64,000 nt of DNA from Hofstenia miamia (GCA_004352715.1 SCFE01000030.1:423158-487157); one strand, 5' to 3'. Counted from the stretch's first letter, positions 1 through 12,723 are shown. The notes: generated by a model not told the origin, from the letters alone. Made by a program: numbers and translations.

Positions 1-1560
1 AGACATAATTGGTTCTTGTACCCTTAATGTAGATAGCGCTTTAAACTGAGACATGGTTACAATTGACACGGGATATGATCTTATTACATCATCCACCATC
101 CCAGAAGAGCTCGAATGAAAGCTGCGATATATATATTTGTTGTTTTTCTAAGAAGTAAGCCTGGAAGGAATTCGCATTGGGCATTTGGTTGACTATCTTA
201 GTCTTCTTGGTAGAGAGATCAGATATCAACTTAAACAATTTCTTTGAATCATTTGATGTCTCTAAAAATCTCCTTGAGTCGTAATTTAATTGTTTTTTTT
301 ACATAATTGCACTACTTTATTTCGAAGATCTTTAAATGACGCTAGTGAACCCAGAGTTTGGCTGCGCATGTGAAAACGTTCTGCCCTTCGACTTTGAGCA
401 CGCAGTTGTTTTACTTCCCTATCAAACCACTTTGGTTTCCCTACGTTTACATTAAAAGTTTTCATTGGAATATGTCTGCAAAATATCACTAAGCGTAGAA
501 GTATATTTCATTGCCATAACCAATGCCGCCACCATGACTTTCTCGAGGCACACTCTTAAAGCCATACCCCATAGGGCAAAGCAAATTTTCAAGAACTAGT
601 TCTGAAATATAAAATTCCTTATTATTTACAGACCAAGGGTTAATCAAAACACAATTCAAGTTATCTCCATTAATAGAAAAACTTACATTTTGGAGGAGTC
701 AGTCTGTCATTGATACCAATTTACCTTAATATTTGAGTTCAAGACCACGAATCTTCTATTCATTTTTATCACATCCATTATCAGAGTCCATCTTTTGTGA
801 AGAAGGGCTTTTCGACTTTCTGTTGGTCCATGTTCAGTGCTCGACTTAAATAAATCCTTTGACATAACAGTCCTTCAGCGTATGTGCCTTGCTAAGTATC
901 TTCCCAGTGTCCCATGCCTAACGAAATTTTACCATAACAGTTCTTAAGCGATTCTCATAAAATTTACCTAAGCGGTAGCAGTCTTCTATTTCAATTCGTT
1001 CCTCACCAATATAGCCAAAAATATTTCGAATGTCAGACATTTCTAATTCAGGTTTTTGAGACTTAGTTAATGCCGTTTGTTATTTTATCCTCGTACGCGA
1101 ATGCAGTTCAGGTATTCCTCGGTATCAGCCTTAACAGATAGATTGCTGACATATTTCGTGGAGTTGAACTGAGTTGGAACTTCTTGATTTCAAATATATG
1201 CTCCATTTTTTCTTTTGAAAATTTTGAGTTTTTTCTCCAACCTGTCTTTGCTCATCTATAAATTTGCTGGCAATCTTCGATAATTGTTCCTCTATTCTTG
1301 AGGATGAGCATGTATTACATATCCATCGGATTTCACTATAGACAGGCCTTTCTTAAATCTTTGTGATACGCAGATTTTGTCAATCCAATGCGTGAAACAT
1401 GAATAATTTTGTCACAATTAATAGACACTATAGCATCGTTTATCGTTGTCTCGAGAGCACAACCTGAACACGACCGACCACCAGTCATCGTTGCTGCGGT
1501 GGATAATAAAAAATCATAAATTTTCTTTGTTAACCCTATTTTACTGGGGGTATTCATATT
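1..1560 (-). mobile_element. Decayed non-LTR retrotransposon (ORF1 remnant, endonuclease, start of RT region)
   Basis: Minus-strand translation from about 740 down to 1 follows the order of an APE-type non-LTR polyprotein with stops and frame changes. Near 640-540 there is an endonuclease start (WSVNNKEFYISELVLENLLC) followed by VPRESHGGG, the usual RGGGV region, with the ETWL segment between them deleted. At 489-286 lies the linker before reverse transcriptase (KPKWFDREVKQLRAQSRRAE), continuing in another frame through SRRFLETSNDSKKLFKLISD. Around 870-720 and 1557-1336 there are weaker stretches that resemble the preceding ORF1 (KSSTEHGPTESRKALLHKRW). The element runs off the left edge, so the RT core is outside the window. 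The pattern fits the L2/CR1/Rex group by general familiarity; exact clade not determined. It is inactive. Confidence 0.65.
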
Positions 1561-3772
1561 TTTAGATATATCTCAAAAACCGTTTTTTAAAATAAAGTAT
1601 CCTTCTATGACTTTTTTCCTTGACTTGCTTTACAACTTTTGACGTAAAAATTATGAAGTTATAGCGATTTTAAAAAAAGTCAACGAAAAACTGACATTTC
1701 TTGAGAATTTCAAAAATTGCGATTTTGTATGTAAAGGCTATAAATTGAAACCAATGCATAATTTTCAATGCAAAATTATAATTAAATGTTTTCTATGTTG
1801 TACTTACATTATAGGCCTTTTTCTTGATTCCTATTTAGTAATATTTCTAATATTTTGTGGCAATAATGAGAAATTTAGAAAATGTCATACATAACCTAAT
1901 TAATATGCGAATAATTTGCATATTAATTTTCGTATTGCAAAATTGTTACAATCACAATATTCCTGACATGTCAAAGTATCTCCACACCAAGTTTGGTGTT
2001 GATCAGATTTACCGTTTCCAACATCTTTAGGGAGGGGGGAGGAGGGTTGTTAAGGTTAATATCTATATACATGAGATCTATTCTTTGTAAAACGCCTTTT
2101 ATTCAAGGGAGAGCAGAAGTATTTTTGAAAGCAATGCTTCTTCTTTTATGGAAACCACTAAAAATATATTGTTTATCACAATATTCACATAAAAGATCTT
2201 CGAAAGTTCATAAAGTGTTTAGATTACTTTTGAAAAAGGGGAGGTGGCCGTTCTACTTAAACTGTGCACCTCTCGTCATACCTCTACATGGATATTTGTG
2301 AAATTCATTAGAACAAAGTTAAAAAGCAAACATTAAATAGCTTTGATCATTAGTTTAATGATTTGTCAAAGAAGTGTGCCAATCATCGTGCATAATTTGT
2401 TTTTTGTCACAACACCAGCATTTTTTGAAATTGCACAGATTTAGCAACAAGTGAAGTCTAATTCCTAGAAAAAATGTATTGAAAACACCTTTTTTGCGTT
2501 ATTCCGCACGGGAATAAAAATTTTTACATACTTATATTTTAAGATTATAGTCATGTAGAAAGCTGTGTTTCCAATTGCGCAACTTTTATCGATATAATAA
2601 AGAAGCATTTTAACATAATAACCATTTAGGATATTATCTGGGAAATGGCTGACATAATTATAAAATAAATATAAATTCCTCTACTGCCAAATTGCTCATA
2701 AACTAAAGGTGGGGCCATTAATGGATTCCTACAATGTCATTAATTATCATTATTACAATTAAGCCTTTCTGTGCTACTTTTTGTCACACTTAGATCTAGC
2801 TGTCGGTATAAATGCACTGGCTATTTTTCGGATCGATGCTGATGATATCTTACCTCAGTGACTGATCATGGAGTTCTATATATAAATATACAGTCCACTT
2901 AAATTACACCTTGCACAAATATTTAAAGAATTTGAAATGAAAAAAAACATCGAAATTGATGTATTTTTGCTCTATGATATCTACTTTCATAGCATGTTTT
3001 TAAACGTTTCTCCAACTATTCAAACTTGAACCAAATAAGCAATTGCTTAGCCCCAAAAATTGTGAGGCACCTTATTTGTTACTTGTTTATGTTTTTACTC
3101 TGGGGATTCAAGCGCGCATGCATGCATGCGTTTGAAGCTTAGTTATATGAAACTGTTTGTATAGGCTTTTAAACTTGGCTTCGCTATCTGATAAGACTAT
3201 TCGCAATCACCTGCTCTGATTCGGTTTTTTTGATGATTAAACATAGGACTGCGGTTGATATAAAGCAATGTTAATTTATCATAAAGATAGATGTCCCACG
3301 ATCTTCGCACTGCGATCTTTTCGGATACCATTGAGTTACGTTTCAGTTACAAAGCGATCAATTTTGACACTAACGAAACCCACGATTCCAAAGTAACAAA
3401 TTATACAAACATTCTGTTCAAGTTGTTGAGATTTATTGAGGTTCTATAAAAAAGGCAAAGAAAACTGCAAAATTGCATTGCTTTACATATCAAACTTGGA
3501 TAGAGACCGGTGTATAACCGTACCAGTGATGCGTTACCAACAAGATCTTCACGTGTAGCTTTCTCTGCTTCCTTGATCTTTTTCACTGGTTTTCAGAAAT
3601 GTGATTAATTTAATCGGTTGCTGATAGCTTTAATTATTTTGTTGTTATTGCTTTAGATGAACTGAAATAGTGCTCATTTTTGTTTAAGCATTATTTAAAT
3701 TTGACTCAATCAGAAGATAGTGATCAGCAATTGTTATTGCACGAGATTTACATGTACATCCGCAATATCTTG
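1561..3772. other. Intergenic, no supported gene
   Basis: AT-rich sequence with stops in all frames except a 102-codon plus-strand ORF at 1993-2301. That ORF has no recognisable motif and starts in a G-rich patch (about 2030-2050). A short alternating purine-pyrimidine palindrome built on GCATGCATGCATGC lies near 3116-3130. No repeat boundaries or RNA genes were recognised. Confidence 0.5.
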
Positions 3773-4207
3773 TCAATACAACTTTAGTGACTTTGTCCAA
3801 ATATGGAGTCTCATTATGCCGCATATCCACATATTACAATATTTCAGAACGATCTTGTATCGACAAAGTGTGAAATACAGTTGCATTAAATAGGTTAGGT
3901 TTGTCCTAATTTTTGAAAGTTTACAGTCTGAATTACAGTGTTGAAAATAATGTAGGGGTAAAAATTTGTTAGAAATATCCAAGTTATATGACAAAATATT
4001 AAAGATATAGCTGTTTCCAATTTTGTTCCCAAAGTTTTCTAAGAGTGTGATGGTTTGTTGCAGCGATTTACTTTCTAACGATATTTGCAGTAATTTGTCA
4101 TTTAGCTTATTGAAGTGCTCGGTATAACCAATAACCTCGACTACAATGTCGAACCTCCTGCAGGGAAACAACATGGTACCTTTGTTTGTTTTGCTACCTA
4201 TGTTCAT
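3773..4207 (-). CDS. Unrecognised exon-like ORF
   Basis: A 144-codon minus-strand ORF in a region where chance ORFs rarely exceed 70 codons. Its translation has balanced, non-repetitive composition and an amphipathic middle (FNKLNDKLLQISLESKSLQQ, then LLENFGNKIG). A good 3' splice acceptor, TTTCCCTGCAG on the minus strand, sits inside the ORF near 4160, so the real exon may begin there rather than at the ATG. The helical pattern is faintly reminiscent of the segment after the first catalytic residue of hAT-family transposases, but no catalytic motif is visible and this is not claimed. No neighbouring exon was recognised. Confidence 0.25.
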   Translation of the reverse strand: MNIGSKTNKGTMLFPCRRFDIVVEVIGYTEHFNKLNDKLLQISLESKSLQQTITLLENFGNKIGNSYIFNILSYNLDISNKFLPLHYFQHCNSDCKLSKIRTNLTYLMQLYFTLCRYKIVLKYCNMWICGIMRLHIWTKSLKLY

Positions 4208-6079
4208 AAATTATACTTAGTTTTCGTTGGCACTTGAGAATTGGCTTCTTCGCAATCATACGACCACGAATCAAATCCTTTTTAAAATTGCTCTGATTTC
4301 ACTAGTGGTATATCCACTTGAAATCTATCCCAGATTTTCACAAACACTATGAACGAGTGATTATTCATTAGCTAAATTTCGATTTTTTTGATTAATACGA
4401 TTAATCAATTAGTTATATTGTACCGTTAGTTTCGAACTGATTTTTTTAATTCACTGACTTAATACATTTAGTATAACGAAGAAGTTATTAACATTGAGTT
4501 GAACAATGTTTTAAATATGATGCGCCACGTGAGTGAAAAATAAATCCGTCACCGGAAATAAATAACCGGTCAATGTCAACTTTGTTTAATTTTGTTTAAA
4601 AACAAATATTTAGAATTTAATTCAACTTTATTTGTGTAAAATCTCACAATATTACCTGAATATTGAGGTAAATGTATAGTATATATATACTACATAATAC
4701 GATCTATGTTCTGAGCAACAACTGTCAAGGTTGTCAAAAAATGTGTATTATTTTATAAAAAAATGCGTTTTTATAACGTTTTAAGCTTTAAAACAATGCT
4801 GCTGCTCTTAGACCGGATTACTTCAAGATACTACAATTTTGTTAAATACATATTTCGTTTCAAACACGTAAACAAAGCGCAAGTTTTGCTATTGTTTCGA
4901 TAGAAGTAGTTTATACAAGTACAAATGTACGAACCCAAAAATTATTTTAGAAATTTTGCATAAAATTCTATAGAATTTTGAAAAAAAAACATTGCAAGAA
5001 ACATGTTTAAAAGACTGTTTTAGACTGTTTAAACACGCTATCTTTTAAACATGACAGCCCTGTCCACTATCGTAAATCAAACCGGATTTAGCTTAATTTG
5101 AGTTTAAAATACTTTAATGACCAGGTGTGAATGTCTACATTTCACAGACGAGTAGAAACTGTTTATGAAAGAATATAAGCAAATGATTGTCCTGGTTGCG
5201 AAATGTGCTTCTGACGTGTGTTTGGTCTTGTAATGAAAGCAATAAATTTTTGATTAACATATAGATTAGAATATGACAATGATGTATTTGATTAATTGCC
5301 CTGGAGGCGGCAAGTATTAATTCCGTCATTTTTCATTTTTAAGATTGTTAAAACACCACAGATTTCCTTTGAACTCATCCGCAATTTTCGTTCAAGCAGA
5401 ATACCAGTTGCAATATTTATTTGTGCTAGTTTCAATATAACGCTTTTAAAAATTCGATTTAGGAATATTGGTGGCAATGTGTAGTGTTGCTGCCCCAATT
5501 AATCAATCACTTAGGGGCTAGAAGGACTTTCAGCTAGTGGAATCATTGGACTTTAGTAGTTCATGAAAATATACTTTGTTCAATGACCCATACCCTTATT
5601 TCATTGCATTAACAAGAAGCGGTGTGGGAAACGGGTAATAAATTTTCACCAGTTCCCCACCTATCATCGGAGTTTAGTAAAGAAAGACAAAATTAAGTAT
5701 TTAATTGTTTAATGATGTGTAGTAGGAATGATCTAATTACAATTTGAATATGCTTATACTTCTGCTCAAGAAATCGACTTTTTTCTCTATTACATCGAAA
5801 ATAATTTCAAAATCCTTCACCGACATATTGGTAATTTGTTATACAAACTTAGACTGTTTTTTGATCCAACTTCGAAACTCTTAGAAAATGAACAGTGTTA
5901 AAAACTACCGTTAGATGGGAATCTTGATTGTAGATATTCGGTCCCTTCCCAGTAGTTCCCAAATTTTAGACGAGTTTGTCACCCCGTCTGTTCATACCAC
6001 TGCTATAGCTTTCTAATATTAAAGCGCATTTATACAAGATAAACTCGATAAGCTACATGATACTATTTGATGTTTTAAT
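4208..6079. other. Intergenic, no supported gene
   Basis: AT-rich DNA. Overlapping short ORFs on both strands around 5135-5498 show no conserved motif and look like chance. The palindrome-like phrase caccggaaataaataaccggt occurs near 4550-4570. Nothing else recognised. Confidence 0.5.
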
Positions 6080-6700
6080 ACAGAGAAAGCAATATCACTT
6101 GACTTCTTCAATATTAGCAGGAAGAGAGGTGACATAGACGAGTCTTTTCGCATGCCGCCAGAGGAACAAATTACATGGCGTCAGCTCAGTGAATCGTGAT
6201 GGATATTTTTCAGCAACAAATTGTCTTTCACACCACCACGTCCGGCTCTCTGCCAGATTCTCATTGAGATGTGACAATGTAATAACCTTTCAATGAATTG
6301 GAGCCCCGTTTTGTTGAAATTTGAAGCTTTCATATTGATTTTCAATAGGTTCATCAACTGACCAATTCTGAAGCATTTGCAGGTGAGCATCCCCGTTTAC
6401 ATTTCCCTCAAGGAAAAACGATCCATAAACTTGATTGTTTTGGCGAGTTTCTCTCGCGCTCAATTGCGGCATGTAGATTCCCCATAATGCAAACACTAAG
6501 CTTATTACCATTCATGTGCAACATGGCTTCGACGTCAAAAATAAAGATGATGATCAACATTATCTTCTTCAAGTTTTTCTAGTGATCAAATAAGAATACT
6601 TAATGTTTTCGCTTGTCATCTGCCTTTACGGCCTAAATGAACCTGTGGGTTTCATTTGCAATCGCTGCCTCATTGATGGGAAAGGCACTGGGATCTGTCG
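6080..6700 (-). pseudogene. Tc1/mariner-superfamily (IS630-like) transposase remnant
   Basis: Minus-strand translation in two or three frames recovers the C-terminal half of a DDE transposase. First comes VEAMLHMNGN, the equivalent of the SDE.tFhlnG block with the first catalytic Asp region, then RERNSPKQSSLW. Next is SFFLEGNVNGDAHLQML, then FQQNGAPIHW (usually FQQDGAPPH, so the second catalytic Asp is changed to Asn). It then continues through HLNENLAES, ELTPCNLFLWRHAKRLVYV and LPANIEEVK, matching the family's SPDLTPCDFFLWGyvK.rVY and lp..leeLk. Frameshifts and stops are numerous and no terminal inverted repeats were identified. The copy is dead; this family is common in animal genomes. Confidence 0.75.
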
Positions 6701-7342
6701 AATAATCATTAAAGAAATCCCTTCCACTGGGTGGCGAATATATTGAAAAATATTTTACTTGTGTGTGGAATATATTTTTATTGTTAAAATAAATATTTTC
6801 TTATTTTTAAAACGTTTGGAGTGATCTGAACTTGAGTACCTTGTTTCTGAGTCACTAACATTTCTGCCAAAATAATGCCTTGTTTTTGCCCCTAACTTTT
6901 CAAATGATTTACTATTGCACCATTTCCTCCAATTATATCAGATTTTTTCTGATAGATGTTGAATGGTATAATCATATCCCCCACTTTGATAAATGTTTTC
7001 ACATCCAGCTTTCCTGGATCATATTAAATATTACATACGACATATTGGAACGAATGTACACAGCTTAGAATAAATGCAACCTAGGTTAAAAAATAAAACA
7101 AAACAAATTTGCTCTGCATAAGTAAATTTTTCTTCAATATATTGATACAGTATATTAAGTTATAGTAATACAATAAGAGTATAACGTGATGTTCATGCAT
7201 TTATCGATAAACGTCTTTATTGATCTCACATTTAGCAAAGGGACTACATTTTTGGCCTGTCGAAAATTTGTCAGAAAAATGTTCTTCTTTGACAATATTT
7301 GTTTTTCATTTTCTATTACTCATATTATTTTTTATCAGAATG
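6701..7342. other. Intergenic, no supported gene
   Basis: AT-rich DNA with only short ORFs of about 60 codons; no motif recognised. Confidence 0.4.
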
Positions 7343-7360
7343 TTAGGGTTAGGGTTAGGG
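7343..7360 (+). repeat. Interstitial TTAGGG triplet
   Basis: Three perfect tandem TTAGGG units, the common metazoan telomere hexamer. Degenerate single or double units recur nearby (about 13,425 and 14,635-14,665). The array is too short for a chromosome end and is embedded in unique AT-rich DNA. Confidence 0.85.
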
Positions 7361-7889
7361 TCTTGGCAGAAGTTCCCCTAAAACTGAATCTTCTATATGC
7401 TATTTGTTTGAACTTTCGAACAATAATTTAATTGAAAATGACTGTACATGCCAATTGAGAATTGACTTTCCAAAAGAAATGTTTTGAACCAGAAGTAATA
7501 TTTTTTATTTGGAAGCGGATACCACAAATCCTGTTCTCTGCCCTTTAACTAAACATCATTATGGTATTGGAGATTTAAAAATTGCTTTCTTTTATCGATT
7601 ATTACAATTACCGTTTCTGTAACAGAAACAATACGAACAGGACATAGTATCTTGGGATGAGTCATACTCACAGGTTGTATTATTTTTAGGACATGTAATT
7701 GTTGGACGCTAAATGTCTAGACTAAAGACAATAGGCTGTTAAATTTTGTGAGACATGAAATTGCTGAGAAATTTCACTTTACAAATCGTTAAGATATCAG
7801 GTGTGCGGAATTTATATGTTAAGGTATAAGCTGATAAAACAGTGAGCCTCTTATTTTTTATTGAAATTGTGTAAAATTGCAATTATACT

Positions 7890-8222
7890 AAGAGAGTATG
7901 TGGGCTAAGTATATTGACCCAACTCAAACCAAATTCGACTAATAACTTTTGAGTCACCTCAACTCAACCCAGGTTGTAATCTAATGACTTTTAATGTGTC
8001 AAAGCTGTGTCGAAATGTGACCGAAATACGAAATTATTATATTTACAATTTTATTGCGTCTAGTGGTTTTTGCTTCTAACAATTAAAAACTAAAAATATG
8101 AGAAAACTACTAAAAAGTAAATGTTTCTATTCTGAAATCTAAAAAAATTAACACAAGGAATACATATTTCTCCTGCAAGCGTGCATTCATATCTTTAGAT
8201 AACCCAATCGTGACCCACATTA
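7890..8222. mobile_element. Candidate hAT-type miniature element, decayed
   Basis: The left boundary region (agagagtatgtgggctaag, then gacccaactcaaacc) resembles, with a small deletion, the left ends of the elements at 21,070 and 53,638. On the right, cccaatcgtgacccacatt read in reverse begins aatgtgggtcacgattggg, echoing the left end. Target duplications were not identifiable, so the boundaries are approximate. Confidence 0.35.
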
Positions 8223-8349
8223 ATTTATTCTTATTTATTTTTTTTTGTATTTGCCATTGATATCGCACTTTAACAAATGTATGCATTAGTTATTCAACAA
8301 TGAACATGTTATATACATCATTAAAAATATAACTCTTTATACTTTTCTG

Positions 8350-8720
8350 GAAGAACTGAAGTGAATTGCTATGGCGAATAGTAGTGGGCAATGGATTCCA
8401 CTCATTTACAACAATGAATCCATAATTAAGATGAAGTCTGTGTGGGTACGAGGGAAGACACTCCTGCAAAATCTCCCTGAGATATTAACTAATTGCTCCA
8501 GTGAAGGTTTTATAAACATATGTAAAAAGTTTGTTTCTAATCCTCCCTCTAATGGGTAACCAGTGTAGTTGGAAGGGAATGTCTTGAATTGGATCTGAAT
8601 AGTTAGCACACACCAAAAAACGTTCTGCCATGTTTTAAATGTGTTGCAATTTATTTATCTGGTAATTTGGCAAACCGTGAAAAGGATATTACATTAATCA
8701 ATTGTAGAGAAGGTTAATGA
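8350..8720 (-). mobile_element. 3' end of a decayed non-LTR retrotransposon (RT C-terminus)
   Basis: The minus strand encodes, with one internal stop and frame changes, the typical region downstream of the reverse-transcriptase palm. It reads ISFSRFAKLPDK, then RTFFGVC, then FQLHWLPIRGRIRNKLFTYV, then YLREIL and NEWNPLPTTIR. The LHWLPv..Ri.fKl phrase is diagnostic for C-termini of the L2/CR1/Rex group. The correct frame is not the longest ORF at this place. The upstream palm region is not recognisable between 8,720 and 9,100. Confidence 0.7.
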
Positions 8721-9291
8721 CGATATGAGTGACTTAAGGTTACCAAAATCCATTGATCCTCTAGTTCTTTGAATGTAGCCTAGGTTATTCGACAGATTAT
8801 AGGGTAATATTTTGTTGTAATGTCTTTGCCTTAGTCATTTGACTTTTTTTAATGTGTTTATAAGACTTAGGTATGCTTTTTAACTTTGCAAGAGCAAAAT
8901 GATATCATTCATGGATGAATGACTCTATTATCTTATTGAAAATTCGTTGCGGATACAAAGCTTGTGACATGGTTTTTAGTCCATTCAGAAAAATGGAATA
9001 CCTGATCTGGAATATATTACTGATAAACAAATGCAATTGATCTAGGAAGTATAGACCAAATGGTACTATAGTCAGAAAAGAAAATTTCATACTCATCAAT
9101 ATTAAGATGAGCAGCTATAAGTAACGTTGTGGAATGAAAATGATGGGATATACGTTAATACGTAATTAAAAGCATCAAATGCATTATTTCAAAGCATTCA
9201 AGTTCTTAAGAAAGAAAAACACAAAAAAATCAATTCATTTGATAACCATGGACTAATTAGTAATGACCCTTGTTAATTAGTCTTAATTAGT

Positions 9292-9293
<2 letters not shown>
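8721..9293. other. Intergenic, no supported gene
   Basis: AT-rich. It may contain unrecognisable upstream remains of the retrotransposon at 8,350-8,720; a 64-codon minus ORF at 8,905-9,099 has no clear motif. Confidence 0.35.
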
Positions 9294-9340
<47 letters not shown>

Positions 9341-9349
9341 CCATGCACT

Positions 9350-9389
<40 letters not shown>
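9294..9389. repeat. (TA)n microsatellite, two blocks
   Basis: Two uninterrupted TA tracts of about 46 and 37 bp are separated by a short spacer (gccatgcactaaa). Confidence 0.95.
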
Positions 9390-9392
<3 letters not shown>

Positions 9393-9832
9393 CTAAAAAA
9401 GGTTGACAATACAGGCATGAAAAATCCTTTGCAGCAGCCTCGATTTTCACTGATGAATTTAATGGAAATTGTAACAATTTAAGCACTAAATATGACTCTC
9501 CTATTATTAAATATATTTAATAATGCAGTAACAAAATAAAATTTTATAATTGTAAAACATATTAAATATTAGGATTTGCAACATTTTATGAAATTTAGTT
9601 TGTGAGGATAATCAGATCAAATATGGAACGAAAGACCTCTCCCAACCCCAATATAATAGAAAAAATGAATACAGAGACCTCATACATTATTTAATATCAA
9701 AAATTTAGTTGCTTTAAATGAAATTAAAATAGAACATTTTAGCCTCTTCCTGAAGAAAGGTCCAGTAAGATATGAATCAAACCATCGGTATACTTTGTGA
9801 CTTATTCCCAGTCTGAACTTAAGAGCATCCAA

Positions 9833-9833
<1 letters not shown>

Positions 9834-9909
<76 letters not shown>

Positions 9910-9941
9910 CATTTATATGCATATATATATATATATATATA
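9834..9941. repeat. (TA)n microsatellite, interrupted
   Basis: A TA dinucleotide tract of about 108 bp with a few TG, TTTA and TGCA interruptions. ORFs across it read as Tyr-Ile repeats and are not genes. Confidence 0.95.
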
Positions 9942-10499
9942 AATTGTACGCTGATTGAAAATATTTTTTTATAGCATTCTATATAGGCCTATATATACAT
10001 ATACGGGCTCTAGATTCTATGGGTTTTCTATCCACCGCCCGCACTTTCCGATTTTCAATAGTATCAAGTGCCTTTTTGATGGAAAGCCGAATAATTCATT
10101 TTATCCAAAAAAATTTTACATTGTAGATTTGGAAAAGGGGTCTAATTTCTTATGCAAGAGCTTCAAGTTTTTTCAAAAAAATTATTTTTGGGCCCGTTTC
10201 TAGAACCTTTCGCCAAAGTAACTTTCGCCGGAATATTTTTTTTATTGACATAATCCTTTTAAATATTAATATAAGTACATGTATTTCGTTAAAGTTAAAA
10301 AAGAAAAAAAAATCAGGATTCATTAGGTAACCCAATGAGTGAGATATACTTCAAATGGAAATTATATTTTTCCCTGTACATTTAGGAAAGCTATCAAGAA
10401 AATAAAAGGAATAGAAATTAATTTTTAAAGACATCTACGTCTAGTACTGCTAAAAGAATAAAATCGTTCGGGCCTCTGGAAAATTAAGTTTATACCCGT

Positions 10500-11450
10500 T
10501 CAAATCTACGACGAAGCAGATTAGAATGATGAAACGAAGGCGCCTATATGCGCCTTAATACTGAGGGCTTTTATGATCGTTATCATACATGGCTGAAATT
10601 TTATAAATAGGATTACTTTGTTGAAGGACCATTATGCTGTTAGATATACATACAATATCGAGCATGTGCACATGGTAAGCATCAACATTACTCAAAATAT
10701 CCTACAATTGAATTGTTTGTAGATTCAATGGATCCTCGTAATGCACATTAAAGTCGCCCAAAGCATAATATATTAGAGAACACTGCAGATATTCTGTAAC
10801 GAATAATGTGGACGGTAAATAGCAACTAAATGGAGAGATGACTGCCCGTAGAGAGTGGACACAGTCCACTCAATGGATAATGCACAGCCAAAAAAAGAGA
10901 TTTAATGGGGTTCAAGTGAAGTGCCTTATGTGCAATGATAATAACACCACCTCAACATTAGCCATATCGAGGAATACTATGAATATTATATTAGCCCGAC
11001 TTAGATCGTGATATCGTAACATGATCCTTATAAAACACAGTCCATTACCTGAGGATCTTTCATAAAAACAATTTTATACTAAAGATATAGAACCCTGAAA
11101 TTCCCCATTATGTAGTCACATAGACAAGGTCACAACCACATTTTTTGTGATATAGCTGACCATTTTGCATTTGAAGATCCGTTCTTGGAACAGAACTTTC
11201 ATTTAATTTTTTCATGATAGACCGTTCCTTCTGCAGCTCTTCATTAGCAAGAGCTTTCGAAATATATAATCTTTGTCCAAACGAGGATGACTTGTGTGTA
11301 TTAACCAAAATATATCTGATACATTATGTGTTTGTAAACCAGACCAACAGAGTTCTATGTCGCTTCCATCAGCACGGAATTTTCCAAGCCTCCTAAAGTC
11401 ATGAATATCCTTGCCCTGATACATAATGTAATTTACTATTTATTTCCTAA
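10500..11450 (-). mobile_element. Decayed non-LTR retrotransposon (ORF1 end plus AP endonuclease)
   Basis: On the minus strand at 11,424-11,108 the phrase SSFGQRLYISKALANEEL with KKLNES resembles the C-terminal domain of an L1/L2-type ORF1. From about 10,990 downwards comes the endonuclease: GGGVIIIAHKALHLNPIKSL, a line corresponding to the l.viYRPP strand, then the GDFN block as ALGDFNVHYEDPLNLQTIQ, and a short HMLDIV match. Frameshifts and stops break it throughout. The arrangement matches the element at 1-1560, so both may be copies of related families. The RT portion is absent. Confidence 0.6.
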
Positions 11451-12423
11451 TTCTTTCTCATATTCAACAGCATATATCATTGGAAGATTTAGATTCTTCA
11501 AGTCCTCGAAGCCATATCAGCAGATTTTCATTGATCCACAATTTTCGATGCACTAGTGCAAAAAATACTCTTGACTTAATCCTGTAAGAATTTATAGGGA
11601 TCGTCAAAGTTATCATCTAACATCCTGCTTTACTGCACTTGTCATTAGCCAACAACTCACAAACTTCTGTTGACAATTTTGAAGTTTTCACTAGACTATT
11701 TTTTTAAAAGTAAATTGTCATGCATTTTAATTGGGGCTTCGACTTCATTACTGTAAGTTATCTAATATTTTAGTCAAGCACAAAAATGTATAAAATAGAT
11801 TCGGTGGCATTGGTGTTTCGCAAAATGCTTGCTTTCTGTCTTCCAATGCTATTAATTATTTGGATTGTTATCTTGTTTAATTCCATTTTGAGGCCGTTAA
11901 ATACGTAGGTATGTTGTACTTGAGCACATTTTACTTCGTTTCCTTGCAACTACATTGTTGGCTTAGATTCAAAAAAAAACTTTTTCAGATTTAAGGAATT
12001 TGTTCCGATGGTACAAGTTTATCAACATTCTTTACATTGACCATCTACCCGTACTTTCTATTTAAAAATGATAGTTCCTATTTAATAGCATGGACACCAG
12101 GTGAATTTTAGTTACTGCTCATAGTTTATTTATATGTTGGCTACATGAATATATTTTATATTAATTCCAAAAAAACAAACATTTGCTGCTATTTTGCATA
12201 GTGTTAAACCTCGCGTGTGCATTATCCAAATTATCCAAATAGTGCTTAAGCTTAATTCTTAATAGAAAAGGAGTGGCAACCGTTCATCTATTGTACAAAT
12301 AATCAATGCTGCCATTTTACGCATAAAGACGCCACCTTGTGGAATTAGCACGCATGTTACACATTGCATTATTTTACATAGGTGTTCTATTTTAGAAGAT
12401 GCATTGCCAGAAAACTGCATACC
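11451..12423. other. Intergenic, no supported gene
   Basis: AT-rich DNA with no long ORF, repeat boundary or RNA signature recognised. Confidence 0.4.
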
Positions 12424-12424
12424 A

Positions 12425-12466
<42 letters not shown>

Positions 12467-12687
12467 NNNNNNNNNNNNNNNNNNNNNNNNNNNNNNNNNN
12501 NNNNNNNNNNNNNNNNNNNNNNNNNNNNNNNNNNNNNNNNNNNNNNNNNNNNNNNNNNNNNNNNNNNNNNNNNNNNNNNNNNNNNNNNNNNNNNNNNNNN
12601 NNNNNNNNNNNNNNNNNNNNNNNNNNNNNNNNNNNNNNNNNNNNNNNNNNNNNNNNNNNNNNNNNNNNNNNNNNNNNNNNNNNNNNN

Positions 12688-12718
<31 letters not shown>
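12424..12718. repeat. (TA)n microsatellite containing an assembly gap
   Basis: TA tracts on both sides flank 221 undetermined bases (12,467-12,687). The gap very probably reflects assembly collapse inside a long TA array; its true length is unknown. ORFs spanning the Ns are artefacts. Confidence 0.95.

Positions 12719-12723
<5 letters not shown>

Noticed and set aside
8406-8609. 67-codon minus ORF
   Set aside because: Wrong frame: the real content is a retrotransposon C-terminus in the adjacent frame.
9283-9922. ORFs rich in Tyr-Ile repeats
   Set aside because: They are translations of (TA)n microsatellites.
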